A stretch of DNA of 48,103 nt, taken from positions 1 through 48,103 of the forward strand of contig NZ_JABXKJ010000157.1 in assembly GCF_017115085.1 (NCBI RefSeq). Direction: 5' to 3'. The notes beneath the pieces are model-generated. The model was not told the DNA's origin. It saw only the letters and a program-made list of their open reading frames with translations, and searched no databases. The stretch comes from Nostoc sp. NMS7 (GTDB taxonomy: Bacteria > Cyanobacteriota > Cyanobacteriia > Cyanobacteriales > Nostocaceae). Every line of letters begins with the position of its first letter. The stretch's first letter is position 1. Below, one piece after another: positions 35,128-44,006 of the stretch. A program made the translations under genes and the position numbers.

Positions 35128-35859
35128 ATGAACGCCGATAGAAAACCAAACTATACAATTTTAGAAGTTCAAGAACTTAATGTTAATTATGGCGGTATCC
35201 AAGCTCTGAAAAAGATTAATTTAATTATTCAAAAAGGCGAGGTAGTTACTCTAATTGGTGCTAATGGTGCTGGTAAAACTACCACACTCCGCGCCATATC
35301 TAAAATAGTTAATCCTCAGAGTGGCATAATTATTTATAATGGACATAATATTACCCGCCGCCAAGCTCACGAGGTTGTAAAACTTGGTATCGCCCATTGT
35401 CCAGAAGGACGCAGAGTATTAGCGCGGCAAACAGTATTTGATAACTTACTTTTGGGTGCTTATATTCGCTCCAATCAAGCCGAGATAAAAGCAGATATTC
35501 AGCGCCAATTTGAGCTATTTCCGCGTTTGTCACAAAGACACAATCAACTAGCAGGAACCCTGAGCGGTGGTGAGCAACAAATGTTAGCGATCGCTCGGGC
35601 TGTAATGAGTAAACCACAACTGTTACTTTTAGATGAGCCTAGCTTAGGTTTAGCACCTGCGATCGTCCGCGAAATCTTCTCGATTATTGAAAATCTCCGT
35701 GCTACAGGCGTGACTATTCTGTTAGTTGAACAAAACGCCAATCTAGCGCTACAAATTGCCGATCGCGGTTATGTTTTAGAAGCTGGTTCTATCACGTTAA
35801 CAGGTCCAGCATCAGAATTAATTAGTGATGAGCGAGTTAAAAAGGCTTATTTAGGGTGA
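35128..35859 (+). CDS. Branched-chain/neutral amino-acid type ABC transporter ATPase (LivF/NatE-like)
   Basis: 243 residues from ATG 35128; an in-frame ATG at 35080 adds 16 residues that do not fit the family. Walker A GANGAGKTTTLR, Q-loop region, signature LSGGEQQMLAIARAV, Walker B LLLLDEPSLGLAP, and the LivF-specific IAHCPEGRRVLARQTVFDNL. LivF-type ATPases energise uptake of hydrophobic amino acids or urea (UrtE). It stands alone without permease genes, like the cyanobacterial NatE subunit; the urea-transporter alternative is suggested by the ureC neighbour but the sequence gives no firm support. Confidence 0.88.
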   Translation: MNADRKPNYTILEVQELNVNYGGIQALKKINLIIQKGEVVTLIGANGAGKTTTLRAISKIVNPQSGIIIYNGHNITRRQAHEVVKLGIAHCPEGRRVLARQTVFDNLLLGAYIRSNQAEIKADIQRQFELFPRLSQRHNQLAGTLSGGEQQMLAIARAVMSKPQLLLLDEPSLGLAPAIVREIFSIIENLRATGVTILLVEQNANLALQIADRGYVLEAGSITLTGPASELISDERVKKAYLG

Positions 35860-35892
35860 TTAATTAAATTAAACCTTGGGAGGTACAAACAC

Positions 35893-36378
35893 ATGGTAAA
35901 ATCATCAACTAAACCCCTAACTTTAGAAGAGTTTTTGAAATTACCAGAAACAAAGCCTAGTTCAGAATATATCAACAGTCAAATTCTTCAAAAACCAATG
36001 CCTCAAGGAAAACATAGCAGATTGCGGGGTGAGCTACTTAGTGCTATCAACAAAGTAGTTGAAAGTCAAAAAATTGCCCTTGCGTTCCCAGAATTACGCT
36101 GTACATTTGGCGGACGTTCAATTGTCCCTGATGTAGCTGTATTTGCTTGGGAGCGAATTCCCCTAGATGAACGTGGAGATGTGGCAAATGTCTTTAATAC
36201 TTATCCAGACTGGACGATTGAGATTCTTTCGCCAGATCAAAGCCAGACTAAAGTAACCGGAAATATTTTGCATTGTCTAAAACATGGTAGTCGTTTCGGT
36301 TGGTTAATTGATCCAGGCGATCGCTCTGTTTTAGTTTATCCACCAAAGCAGCAACCAGAACTTTTACAAGAATCATAA
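35893..36378 (+). CDS. Uma2 family (DUF820) putative endonuclease, 3' end cut by early stop
   Basis: 161 residues. Uma2 pattern: MVKSSTKPLTLEEFLKLPET start, LRGELLSAINKVVESQ, DVAVFAWERIPLDERG, TIEILSPDQSQTKVTGNI and GSRFGWLIDPGDRSV; PD-(D/E)XK fold residues Asp, Glu and the Gln/Lys are present. The frame stops at TAA 36376-36378, but the next 25 codons in the same frame (EILPVPNLVSNLQLTVGQLF) are the normal Uma2 C-terminus, ending at TAG 36454-36456. A single nonsense change therefore removed the tail; the core could still fold. AGGAGG-like GGGAGG lies before the ATG. Confidence 0.85.
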   Translation: MVKSSTKPLTLEEFLKLPETKPSSEYINSQILQKPMPQGKHSRLRGELLSAINKVVESQKIALAFPELRCTFGGRSIVPDVAVFAWERIPLDERGDVANVFNTYPDWTIEILSPDQSQTKVTGNILHCLKHGSRFGWLIDPGDRSVLVYPPKQQPELLQES

Positions 36379-36456
36379 GAAATATTACCAGTTCCCAATT
36401 TAGTTAGTAATCTTCAATTAACTGTAGGACAACTATTTGGATGGTTGAAGTTATAG

Positions 36457-36785
36457 TTTTTCCTAACATCATAGCCCCCTCCTCGCTTGCTCTTAGGGGG
36501 TTGGGGGTGGGGTTCAGTACCTACTTAACTGAGAACCGCTATATAAGCAAAGTATCGCTATCACAATCCTAAACATTTCAGCAGATTACTATAGTCGATA
36601 TTGCTTTAGAAACTTGGCTAAAAAGGCTTTAAGTAAAACTACACTGACGCCACTGATAAGTTTTCCAAATAACTTATATTATTACAAATTATTACGATTT
36701 TGTCATATATTAATATTTGCAGCCCTCCTTGCAGATGCCTATATTTGTTTAGCGGCGAATTCTATTCACCAGAATAATTAAACCC
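36457..36785 (+). other. Intergenic, 329 bp
   Basis: Contains a CCCCCTCCTCGCTTGCTC...TTAGGGGGTTGGGGG repeat (36474-36512), a G-run-rich palindromic family common in Nostoc-type genomes, and a GCGGCGAATTCTATTCACC fragment near 36751 that matches, in reverse, part of the 5145-5331 MITE interior. No gene seen. Confidence 0.5.
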
Positions 36786-37433
36786 ATGAGTCAAATAGTC
36801 TGGATAGCAAGACACGCTAACCGCCTCGACTTCGTAAACCCTGATTGGTTTCTCACCGCCGAACGACGCTACGATCCACCCTTGTCTGACGATGGTAGGG
36901 TGCAGGCACAACAGTTAGCGAAACGATTGAAAAGAGAGAATATTGCCCATATTTTCGCTTCTCCCTTCCTGCGAACCGTACAAACAGCAAACGCAGTTGC
37001 AGAAGTTCTCAACTTACCGATTAAATTGGAAATCGGCTTGAGTGAATGGCTAAACCCAGCTTGGATGACAGAAGAACCCGAAAGACTCTCAACTCCAGCA
37101 TTAGCGCAGTTATTCCCCAGAATTGACACCAGCTATACTTCACGTATCGCCGCCAAATATCCTGAAACTCACGAAAAAGTCCGAGAACGTTCTGGGCAAA
37201 CTGCTAGATGTCTAGCTACTGAGTTCATCCCAGAAGATATCCTGCTAGTAGCGCATGGTGCATCTGTGTTGGGGGCAGCAATGGGGCTAGTGGGGGAAAT
37301 TGCCAAAACAGAAGTTAAAGCTTCTTTATGTTCCCTGGTAAAAGTGGTACGCGAGGAACCAGAATGGTTATTAGAACTAAAGGGAGATACTTCCCATTTA
37401 ACCCACATTGAAGAAGTTATTCGATTTGCTTAA
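36786..37433 (+). CDS. Histidine phosphatase superfamily protein
   Basis: 215 residues. The phosphatase motif is ARHANR near residue 9 (RHG replaced by RHA), with ASPFLRTVQTANAVAEV near 58-75 and the second catalytic His in LLVAHGASVLGAAMG near 155. This resembles the eukaryote-like UBASH3/phosphoglycerate-mutase-type branch rather than true phosphoglycerate mutase. Cytoplasmic; substrate unknown. It lies 84 bp before glucokinase on the same strand and may be cotranscribed with it. Confidence 0.88.
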   Translation: MSQIVWIARHANRLDFVNPDWFLTAERRYDPPLSDDGRVQAQQLAKRLKRENIAHIFASPFLRTVQTANAVAEVLNLPIKLEIGLSEWLNPAWMTEEPERLSTPALAQLFPRIDTSYTSRIAAKYPETHEKVRERSGQTARCLATEFIPEDILLVAHGASVLGAAMGLVGEIAKTEVKASLCSLVKVVREEPEWLLELKGDTSHLTHIEEVIRFA

Positions 37434-37517
37434 ATCTCTAATCGAGATTTTACATCATGGATTTCGCTATGTTGGGTATATTCTACAAAAAAAGTAATTA
37501 ATTCACGAATAAGTTCT

Positions 37518-38543
37518 ATGACATTGTTACTAGCAGGAGACATCGGCGGTACGAAAACTATTCTGCAATTGGTTGAAACATCAGATTCAACCAGTTTACA
37601 TACTATTTATCAGGAAAGTTTCCAGAGTGGCGATTTTCCCGATTTAGTACCGATAGTGCAGCAGTTTTTGGTTAAAGCTAATACACCAATACCACAAAAG
37701 GCTTGTTTTGCGATCGCAGGGCCAGTTGTCCAAAATACTGCCAAGCTAACCAATTTGGCTTGGTTTTTGGATAGCGAACGTCTAGAACAAGAATTGGGTA
37801 TTTCGCACGTTTCTTTGATTAACGACTTCGCCGCCGTTGGTTATGGCATTTTAGGGTTAGAAAAAGAAGACTTGTTGACGTTGCAAGTTGGCAAATCTCA
37901 ACCCGAAGCCCCGATTGGAATTATTGGCGCTGGTACTGGCTTAGGACAAGGATTTTTAATTAAGCAAGGACAGCAGTATCAAGTTTTTCCCTCAGAAGGT
38001 GGACACGCTGATTTTGCTCCCCGGACTGAGTTAGAATTTCAGTTGTTGAAACACCTGCTGGATAAACATGATATTCAGCGCGTTTCTGTAGAACGGGTAG
38101 TTTCTGGACTGGGAATTGTGGCAATTTATCAATTTTTGCGCGATCGCAAATTTGCCACCGAATCACCAGATATTGCCCAAATCGTTAGAACTTGGGAACA
38201 AGAAGCGGGACAGGAAGAGAAAAGTGTCGATCCTGGTGCTGCCATTGGTACAGCCGCACTCCAAAAACGCGATCGCCTCTGTGAACAAACTTTGCAATTA
38301 TTTATAGACGCTTATGGTGCAGAAGCCGGCAATCTCGCCCTTAAACTGCTACCTTACGGTGGCTTATACATTGCTGGTGGAATTGCGCCCAAAATCCTGC
38401 CCTTAATCCAAAACAGTGGTTTCTTATTAAATTTCACCCAAAAAGGTAGGATGCGCCCCCTCCTCGAAGAGATCCCCGTGTATATTATCCTCAACTCGCA
38501 AGTGGGGCTAATTGGTGCTGCTTTATGTGCTGCTAGGTTATAA
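37518..38543 (+). CDS. glk: Glucokinase
   Basis: 341 residues. ATP-binding LLAGDIGGTKT at the N-terminus, sugar-binding region KACFAIAGPVVQNTAKLTN and SLINDFAAVGYGI, the catalytic-loop region IIGAGTGLGQGFL, GHADFAPRTELEFQLL and a C-terminal YIAGGIAPKI. This is the bacterial ATP-dependent hexokinase family (Glk), phosphorylating glucose at C6 in the cytoplasm to feed the oxidative pentose phosphate pathway. Full length, no anomalies. It precedes an exported protein gene by 44 bp. Confidence 0.96.
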   Translation: MTLLLAGDIGGTKTILQLVETSDSTSLHTIYQESFQSGDFPDLVPIVQQFLVKANTPIPQKACFAIAGPVVQNTAKLTNLAWFLDSERLEQELGISHVSLINDFAAVGYGILGLEKEDLLTLQVGKSQPEAPIGIIGAGTGLGQGFLIKQGQQYQVFPSEGGHADFAPRTELEFQLLKHLLDKHDIQRVSVERVVSGLGIVAIYQFLRDRKFATESPDIAQIVRTWEQEAGQEEKSVDPGAAIGTAALQKRDRLCEQTLQLFIDAYGAEAGNLALKLLPYGGLYIAGGIAPKILPLIQNSGFLLNFTQKGRMRPLLEEIPVYIILNSQVGLIGAALCAARL

Positions 38544-38587
38544 CAGCTAGCATCATCAGTGAGATCAGCATCTCAAAAGTCAAAAAT

Positions 38588-39190
38588 ATGACAATTAAAA
38601 GTCTGTTGCCATTAATCGCCGCTACTTTCGTCTGTGGTGGATCTATTCTGGTGAAAGCGCGTCAACCTAAACCTCCAACGGCTGTTGTCAAACCAACCGT
38701 TTCTCAACCCGCGCAGCCAAAATGGAAATTATTCACCGCCCCAGATGGACGCTTTAGTATTTTGATGCCGGGAAACCCCAACAGAAATACCCAATACCAA
38801 AAAACTTACATGGGGGAAATTACCTTAAAAATATTTGTCGCTCAACCACCAAAACAGCAAGTAGCATATATAGTTGCTTACAATGATTTTCCTTATAGTT
38901 ACGGTGAAATGGCTGACCCCCAAACTTTACTTAATAATGCACGGGATATGGCTTTAAAGACTACGAAAAGTCATTTAATTAGTCAAGGAAATATTCGTAG
39001 TTCCAATAATCATCCTGGCAAAGAAATTGAGTACATCAATTCTGGAGGGAAAATCACTAGAAGTAGAATGTATGTTGCTGAAGGACGATTGTATCAAGTA
39101 ATGGCAATAACTACAACAAAACAGCAGAAGACATTAGCTAAAACCATTACTGGGTATTTAAATTCCTTCCATGTAGTTTTGAAAAAGTAA
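38588..39190 (+). CDS. Exported hypothetical protein
   Basis: 200 residues. The N-terminus is a signal peptide (MTIKSLLPLIAATFVCGGSI, cleavage probably near VKA; no clear lipobox). A short Pro-rich spacer leads to a PsbP/DUF1795-like fold judged from FTAPDGRFSILMPGNPNR and the alternating strands up to ITGYLNSFHVVLKK. Cyanobacteria have many such periplasmic or lumenal small proteins with unknown function. It probably shares the glk transcript; a perfect 10-bp hairpin follows its stop. Confidence 0.65.
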   Translation: MTIKSLLPLIAATFVCGGSILVKARQPKPPTAVVKPTVSQPAQPKWKLFTAPDGRFSILMPGNPNRNTQYQKTYMGEITLKIFVAQPPKQQVAYIVAYNDFPYSYGEMADPQTLLNNARDMALKTTKSHLISQGNIRSSNNHPGKEIEYINSGGKITRSRMYVAEGRLYQVMAITTTKQQKTLAKTITGYLNSFHVVLKK

Positions 39191-39210
39191 AATAATTAAA
39201 ACCTTTACTA

Positions 39211-39242
39211 TATTAGCCTTCCAATCAATTGCAAGGCTAATA
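39211..39242 (+). terminator. Hairpin after the exported-protein gene
   Basis: Perfect 10-bp arms TATTAGCCTT (39211-39220) and AAGGCTAATA (39233-39242) with a 12-nt loop, starting about 20 bp after the stop codon. There is no following T run, so it is a weak intrinsic terminator or a transcript-end stabiliser. Confidence 0.5.
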
Positions 39243-39750
39243 AGTAAGTAGGCACAAATATAACTCCCCACTCCTAACTCCTAACTCCCCACTCCTAACT
39301 TCTGCTGTATTATAATTATTTAATTTTTTTTAGCTCATATTATACAACTTATACGCTACTTAACCGCTTGCTCAAACATGATTTCTAACACGGGGATGTC
39401 ATACTAAAGCAAATGCTGATAATAACCGTGTCATCCACATGATTGTTGGTTCCTCGGTAAAATATAGCGAATAACGTCTGTGGGCTAGAAACTATTTATA
39501 GTCACTACCTCACGACTGTCTAGATATATTTTAAGTCCCATTAAGCAAATTAAACCTCTCCTCTTAGCAGAGAGGCTTTGACTTACCCTTGCTGTTGCGG
39601 TAAGAGGCTGGAAGGTTAGAAGATGTTTTATGTTTTTTAAGTTTGTTTAACTTAGTAAATACTTTAGACGGCTACATCCTTTATCTTCAAATTTGCTTGA
39701 TAAATAAAAAGAACATCAGCTAAATTCCTTTAACAATTTAGGGTTTGAAA
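39243..39750 (+). other. Intergenic, ~510 bp
   Basis: Contains the spacer repeat CTCCCCACTCCTAACTCCTAAC (39266-39300, two to three units) and AACCTCTCCTCTTAGCAGAGAGG (39552-39574), a short palindrome. No credible ORF. The 3' part should hold the promoter of the small zinc-ribbon gene. Confidence 0.45.
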
Positions 39751-39993
39751 ATGAAACATTTATTAACCAGTAAAAACAACTTAATTATTGGTTGCAGCCA
39801 AGATCATATATCTGTAGAAATCAGTCAATCTATGAATGAAAAATCTACTTGTCTTTGCTGCTCAAATGCTTTACTCCGTCACGTCTCTTCGGCAGGACTT
39901 TACTGGCGTTGTAGCTACTGCTATCAGGAAATGCCAGTTTGGAAAATGACACGAGGAAAATCAAGAATGTCTCAATATCAGACTGTACTTTAA
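39751..39993 (+). CDS. Small cyanobacterial zinc-ribbon-like protein
   Basis: 80 residues from ATG 39751 (a TTG at 39745 is also in frame). Two cysteine pairs, CLCC near 36 and CSYC near 56, frame the segment LYWRCSYCYQEMPV, a pattern of a small conserved cyanobacterial family that probably binds one zinc ion. Function unknown; homologues are often near signalling genes. Stands alone, with AT-rich spacers on both sides. Confidence 0.65.
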   Translation: MKHLLTSKNNLIIGCSQDHISVEISQSMNEKSTCLCCSNALLRHVSSAGLYWRCSYCYQEMPVWKMTRGKSRMSQYQTVL

Positions 39994-40129
39994 CCTTTGA
40001 ATTCCAAATTCGTCATCTTGTCTTAAATGCTGGATTTGTCTTAATTATCTAACATTCAACAAAAAAACTAGACTAATCTACCAACAAAGACTATCTTTAA
40101 TCAAGTTTAATTAATCATTGGTATCCCTC

Positions 40130-40378
40130 ATGAATTTATTTGAATCTAATCAGTCAGAGTTTGCCTGGTGGGTAGAAATTAACACCATTGTTCCGCGCTG
40201 TACTTATTACTTTGGGCCTTTTGATAGTGAAAAAGAGGCACAACTTTCTAGAAGTGGCTACGTCGAAGACTTATATGAGGAAGGAGCCAGAGATATCATT
40301 GCACTAGTCAAAGAATGTCAGCCTGATGTCCTAACGATTTTTCAGGAGGAAGCACAAGTCCAAATATTTAGTTTTTGA
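40130..40378 (+). CDS. DUF1816 family protein
   Basis: 82 residues from ATG 40130 (a TTG 12 bp upstream is in frame). The features AWWVEINTIVPRCTYYFGPF, DSEKEAQLSRSGYVEDLYEE and GARDIIALVKECQP are typical of DUF1816, a cyanobacteria-specific small protein family that also occurs fused to CpcD-like linker domains. Cytoplasmic; function unknown. Confidence 0.85.
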   Translation: MNLFESNQSEFAWWVEINTIVPRCTYYFGPFDSEKEAQLSRSGYVEDLYEEGARDIIALVKECQPDVLTIFQEEAQVQIFSF

Positions 40379-40426
40379 AGCCCGTCTCGCAGATATTTTG
40401 CTAAAAGGGGTTTTTCAATAATATAA

Positions 40427-40477
40427 CTTGTTGCATAATGTAGAGATATAAGCTTTAAATTATGCAACAAGAATTTT
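40427..40477 (+). terminator. Putative terminator after the DUF1816 gene
   Basis: Perfect 13-bp arms CTTGTTGCATAAT (40427-40439) and ATTATGCAACAAG (40459-40471) with a 19-nt loop, followed by AATTTTTG. Stem plus short T run, ~50 bp after the stop codon, fits an intrinsic terminator; the long loop lowers confidence. Confidence 0.5.
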
Positions 40478-40634
40478 TGAGCAAGTAAGTATTCATAACT
40501 AGGCTCTCAATCTCTACTTAACCATTACAGAGCAACGCTTGAGATGTATAAGATCAACGTATAACGTTTGAGTTGGTTACAAAAATTTAAAAGAAGGGCA
40601 GTACACTTTCGGATTTTGTATAAGATTAATCGTG

Positions 40635-40640
40635 TATAAT
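40635..40640 (+). promoter_or_regulatory. Consensus -10 hexamer upstream of the NACHT gene
   Basis: TATAAT preceded by TG, about 85 bp before the NACHT start. A matching -35 at the usual distance is not evident, so this is a candidate only. GAGGAG at 40703-40708 is the nearest ribosome-binding-like site but lies 15 nt from the ATG, which is long. Confidence 0.35.
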
Positions 40641-40723
40641 GGTGATATCACATAAAAAGTGATAAATTTCAGATACTTAATAAAAGTTAAAGTTCATGAT
40701 TTGAGGAGCAGGGTTTTTGTCCT

Positions 40724-43036
40724 ATGGTCAAGCGATCGCTCCAGATATCACTCACTGGCATTCAAGAGGCAAAAAGAGCATTTGCTCGTAAGGGCTGGAC
40801 ACAAGACAATCTGGCAACAGAAGTTAACCTCAAGACTAGACAACCAATTTGGCGGTTTTTCAGTGGCCGTCCGGTTGAGCGTCATACGTTTATTGAAATT
40901 TGTTCGGTGTTGTCCCTGAATTGGCGGGAGATTGCTACCAATCCTCCGGCAGAATTTGGTGAAGGAGAGCAATTCATCCAACCGTCTGTCCTAGATATTG
41001 ATAAATTAGTGCAAAAAGTGCGATCGCAGCGCTTCGACAAAATTCAAGATCAGTGTGGTATTTTGCAGTTATTGGATATCAACCGTCCAGTTGCGATCGA
41101 TAACATATATATAGATCTGAATATTTTGGAGTCAATTGCCAGTCAACAGTACTTAGAAATTACTGAGCTGCAAAACATTGATCCCAAAGAATTTGACCGT
41201 TTTGGCTTAGGTGAGGCTGACCAGAACCACGTACCTGGTACACAGGCAGTTGAAAAATACTCAAAGCTTAGGGTGCTAGGCAAACCAGGAATAGGTAAAA
41301 CAACTTTTTTGCAATATCTCGCCATTCAGTGTAACCAAAACGCATTTGCGGCGAATCAAGTTCCGATCTTCATCACACTCAGAAACTTTGCCCAAGAGTC
41401 TAAATTCACCAACGAGTTCAGCCTATTAAACTACATTCGCCAGGAGTTTCACACATCTAGAATTTCCGATCCCTCAGTCATCGAAACCTTGCTGAATGAA
41501 GGTAGGGTATTACTGTTGCTTGATGGCATGGATGAAGTTGTTAACCAACAAAGCAATGCTGTCTTAAGCGAAATTCGTAGATTTTCAGAGAAGTATCACA
41601 AAAATCAGTTTGTGGCCACCTGTCGAACAGCAGTTCAAAAGTTCAGACTCCGAGGTTTTACCGATGTTGAAATTGCCCCATTTACCTTAGAACAAATCCG
41701 AGCCTTCGCTCAAAAATGGTTTGTGGCCTTTCCCAAGACCAACACTCAAGATGGTCTGGCGCAGTCGATTCAGTTTATTCAGAAATTGGAGTTAGATGAA
41801 AACTGGGAATTTCGCCAACTCGTCGTCACACCCCTATTTCTGCATCTTGCCTGCTGGGTGTTTCACGGTCAAGAAAAATTCCCGACTAAGCGGACTGACT
41901 TTTATAAACAAGGTCTAGACCTGGTGTTGAGTAAATGGGACGAAGCCAGAGGCATTGAACGGGATGACGTTTACCGAGGGTTTTTATTACCACAAAAGCT
42001 CAAATTATTGAGTCAGATTGCAGCAGCGACATTTGAGCAAGGGCAGTACTTTTTTGAGCAACGCATCGTTGAGCAATATATAGGTGAGTATATTCAGAAT
42101 CTAACCAACACACCAATGGATGCAGAGGAACTGCAAATAGAAAGCGAAGCGGCGCTGAAGGCAATCGAGGCTCAACATGGCCTACTGGCAGAACGGGCGC
42201 GGGGAATTTTCTCCTTCTCCTATCTGGCGTTTCAAGAATATTTAACTGCGAGAAAAATCGTTGCCAGCCATAACCTACAGGCATTTGAGCAAGCCCTGGA
42301 AGGATTGGTCAGTCATATCACCGACCCGCACTGGCGCGAAATCTTCTTGTTAACGGCTACCATGCTTCGGAGTGCAGACGGGCTGGTACTGTTGATGAAG
42401 CAACAGATTGATACACTGGTTGCTCAAGACCCTTATTTACAAGAATTTTTGACGTGGGCTAGCCAAAAATCTCGCACGATTCCCACCCAAACAAAAGATG
42501 CCACAGTTCGAGCATTTTACCTTGCCTTGAGTCGGACTCCTCATATAGCTTCTCACTTTGCCCTAGCCAGCAGCCTTGACCAGGGGATGTTTTTAGATAT
42601 AGCATTAGATGACCTGCTGCTGGAGTGTGCAATTGATGGGAACCAGGACTTTGCCCACATCCACATCTGTGGAGAAGCTCTCTCGAACATTCTGGGCATT
42701 GTTCTGGATGTCGGACTCCATAAATCTCTGCAAAAACTCTCTGACGAATTGCCAAATTCTCGTCAAAGTCAAGAACGGTTTGGGCTATGGGGGCAGACGA
42801 ATTATTCAGCTTGGGCTGAACAGTTAAAGATGACGGTGATTAATTATCGCAATATTAACCACGAGTGGCAGTTTAGCCAACAGCAACAGCAAGTGCTGCA
42901 ACGCTACTATGATGCCAATCAGTTACTACTCGATTGCCTGCATAGCAATTCTGAAGTGACGGCTGCTATCAGACAGGAAATTGAAGCCACCTTATTGCTG
43001 CCTCAGAAGGAACTTGAGGACAGAGAATGGCAATAG
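40724..43036 (+). CDS. NACHT-domain NTPase (bacterial NLR-like)
   Basis: 770 residues. Residues ~10-75 look like a helix-turn-helix domain (KGWTQDNLATEVNLKTRQPI). The NACHT core has Walker A GKPGIGKTT at 186-194, Walker B LLLLDGMDEV (264-272) with the NACHT-type Asp-x-x-Asp-Glu, and CRTAVQ with the sensor Arg. After a helical arm, the C-terminal ~330 residues are alpha-helical (FSFSYLAFQEYLTARKIVAS near 495, then AVDGNQDF-type region), as in cyanobacterial NACHT C-terminal helical domains. Related bacterial NACHT proteins defend against phages by sensing infection; that role is inferred here. No partner effector gene is adjacent; the N-terminal HTH may serve as output. Confidence 0.88.
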   Translation: MVKRSLQISLTGIQEAKRAFARKGWTQDNLATEVNLKTRQPIWRFFSGRPVERHTFIEICSVLSLNWREIATNPPAEFGEGEQFIQPSVLDIDKLVQKVRSQRFDKIQDQCGILQLLDINRPVAIDNIYIDLNILESIASQQYLEITELQNIDPKEFDRFGLGEADQNHVPGTQAVEKYSKLRVLGKPGIGKTTFLQYLAIQCNQNAFAANQVPIFITLRNFAQESKFTNEFSLLNYIRQEFHTSRISDPSVIETLLNEGRVLLLLDGMDEVVNQQSNAVLSEIRRFSEKYHKNQFVATCRTAVQKFRLRGFTDVEIAPFTLEQIRAFAQKWFVAFPKTNTQDGLAQSIQFIQKLELDENWEFRQLVVTPLFLHLACWVFHGQEKFPTKRTDFYKQGLDLVLSKWDEARGIERDDVYRGFLLPQKLKLLSQIAAATFEQGQYFFEQRIVEQYIGEYIQNLTNTPMDAEELQIESEAALKAIEAQHGLLAERARGIFSFSYLAFQEYLTARKIVASHNLQAFEQALEGLVSHITDPHWREIFLLTATMLRSADGLVLLMKQQIDTLVAQDPYLQEFLTWASQKSRTIPTQTKDATVRAFYLALSRTPHIASHFALASSLDQGMFLDIALDDLLLECAIDGNQDFAHIHICGEALSNILGIVLDVGLHKSLQKLSDELPNSRQSQERFGLWGQTNYSAWAEQLKMTVINYRNINHEWQFSQQQQQVLQRYYDANQLLLDCLHSNSEVTAAIRQEIEATLLLPQKELEDREWQ

Positions 43037-43337
43037 TTATGTTAGGTGAACTACTCAGACTTGCCTAAGGCTTCCGCAACTCGTTAACACTTTACAGCTA
43101 TCTGAACCATAGATTTTCGTAACTTGAAAAGTTTTGTGACGTTTTGTGTCGTAATTAATCAACTCATTTAGGAAATCAAACAACACCCGTTCATAGTAGA
43201 AGAACAGAACCTGGTAATTTTAACCATTAAGTGGTTCTCTGCTACTTTTTATTTGACCTATCCGGTCGTCTCGTCCCCTTAAGACTACAGATTTTTCACC
43301 TCACTTTGCACTTAAAGCCCTAATTGCAGGTCTTATT
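43037..43337 (+). other. Intergenic, 301 bp
   Basis: No ORF or clear repeat recognised; the sequence is AT-rich. It probably carries the promoter of the response-regulator gene. Confidence 0.4.
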
Positions 43338-43793
43338 ATGAATTTAATCAATGACTTTTGCTTGACAGTTGGGATACTCAAAGGTGTACAAGTCCTCGTT
43401 GTAGACAACGATCGCGATAGTAGAGATTTGTACGCATTTTTACTCAAAGACTTGGGCGCAAATGTGATTACGGCTGGTTCGGTAAAAGAAGCTTTAGAAA
43501 TCCTGAGTTCTTTCACGCCGAACATCCTAGTCTGTGAAATTAGGTTCTTAGGTGAAAGTATTTATACATTGTTAAATACATTGAGTGCTATAGAAGCAGA
43601 CAATGGAAATCATATCCCAATCATTGTGACTTCAACATCTACCACAGGTACTCATGACCAAATTCCAGACGTAGAGTTTGAAGAATATTTACTTAAACCA
43701 TTAGACCTGGACAAATTTGTTTCGATAATTAGGAATCAAGTACAGTCAGATGTGATGGAAAAATTTTTTCCCGAACTACTAGTTTTACACTAG
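43338..43793 (+). CDS. Response-regulator receiver protein lacking the phospho-acceptor Asp
   Basis: 151 residues, a stand-alone receiver domain. VQVLVVDNDRDSRDLYAFLL supplies the acidic pocket (Asp23, Asp25), PIIVTSTSTT the conserved Thr/Ser, and YLLKPLD the conserved Lys. At the position of the phosphorylated Asp (normally VSDIGMP) it reads VCEIRF, so Glu67 replaces Asp. Such Glu substitutions can mimic the phosphorylated state. No output domain and no histidine kinase nearby; it may be a constitutively active or phosphorylation-independent protein-interaction module. Confidence 0.85.
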   Translation: MNLINDFCLTVGILKGVQVLVVDNDRDSRDLYAFLLKDLGANVITAGSVKEALEILSSFTPNILVCEIRFLGESIYTLLNTLSAIEADNGNHIPIIVTSTSTTGTHDQIPDVEFEEYLLKPLDLDKFVSIIRNQVQSDVMEKFFPELLVLH

Positions 43794-44006
43794 TTGATAA
43801 CGAAATATTTATTCTTGAAAAATTATCATTCAGCAGGATTCTCAATGTCTCCCAGGTTTGATCAGTTAGTTTCGCTCTGAATATATTGATAATAATTCTT
43901 ATTTGAGAATTGCTGTAGCAAGGATGCGGTTAAAGCTTTACTGTCAGGTTAGTGCTGGAAAAGAAAACTTGTATGATCGTTGTTAAAGTTATCCTTCAGC
44001 TATATT

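Noticed and set aside
36494..36516. G-run cluster (GGGGGTTGGGGGTGGGG) as a G-quadruplex
   Set aside because: Only three long G runs, and the sequence belongs to a widespread spacer repeat family; no evidence of a specific role.
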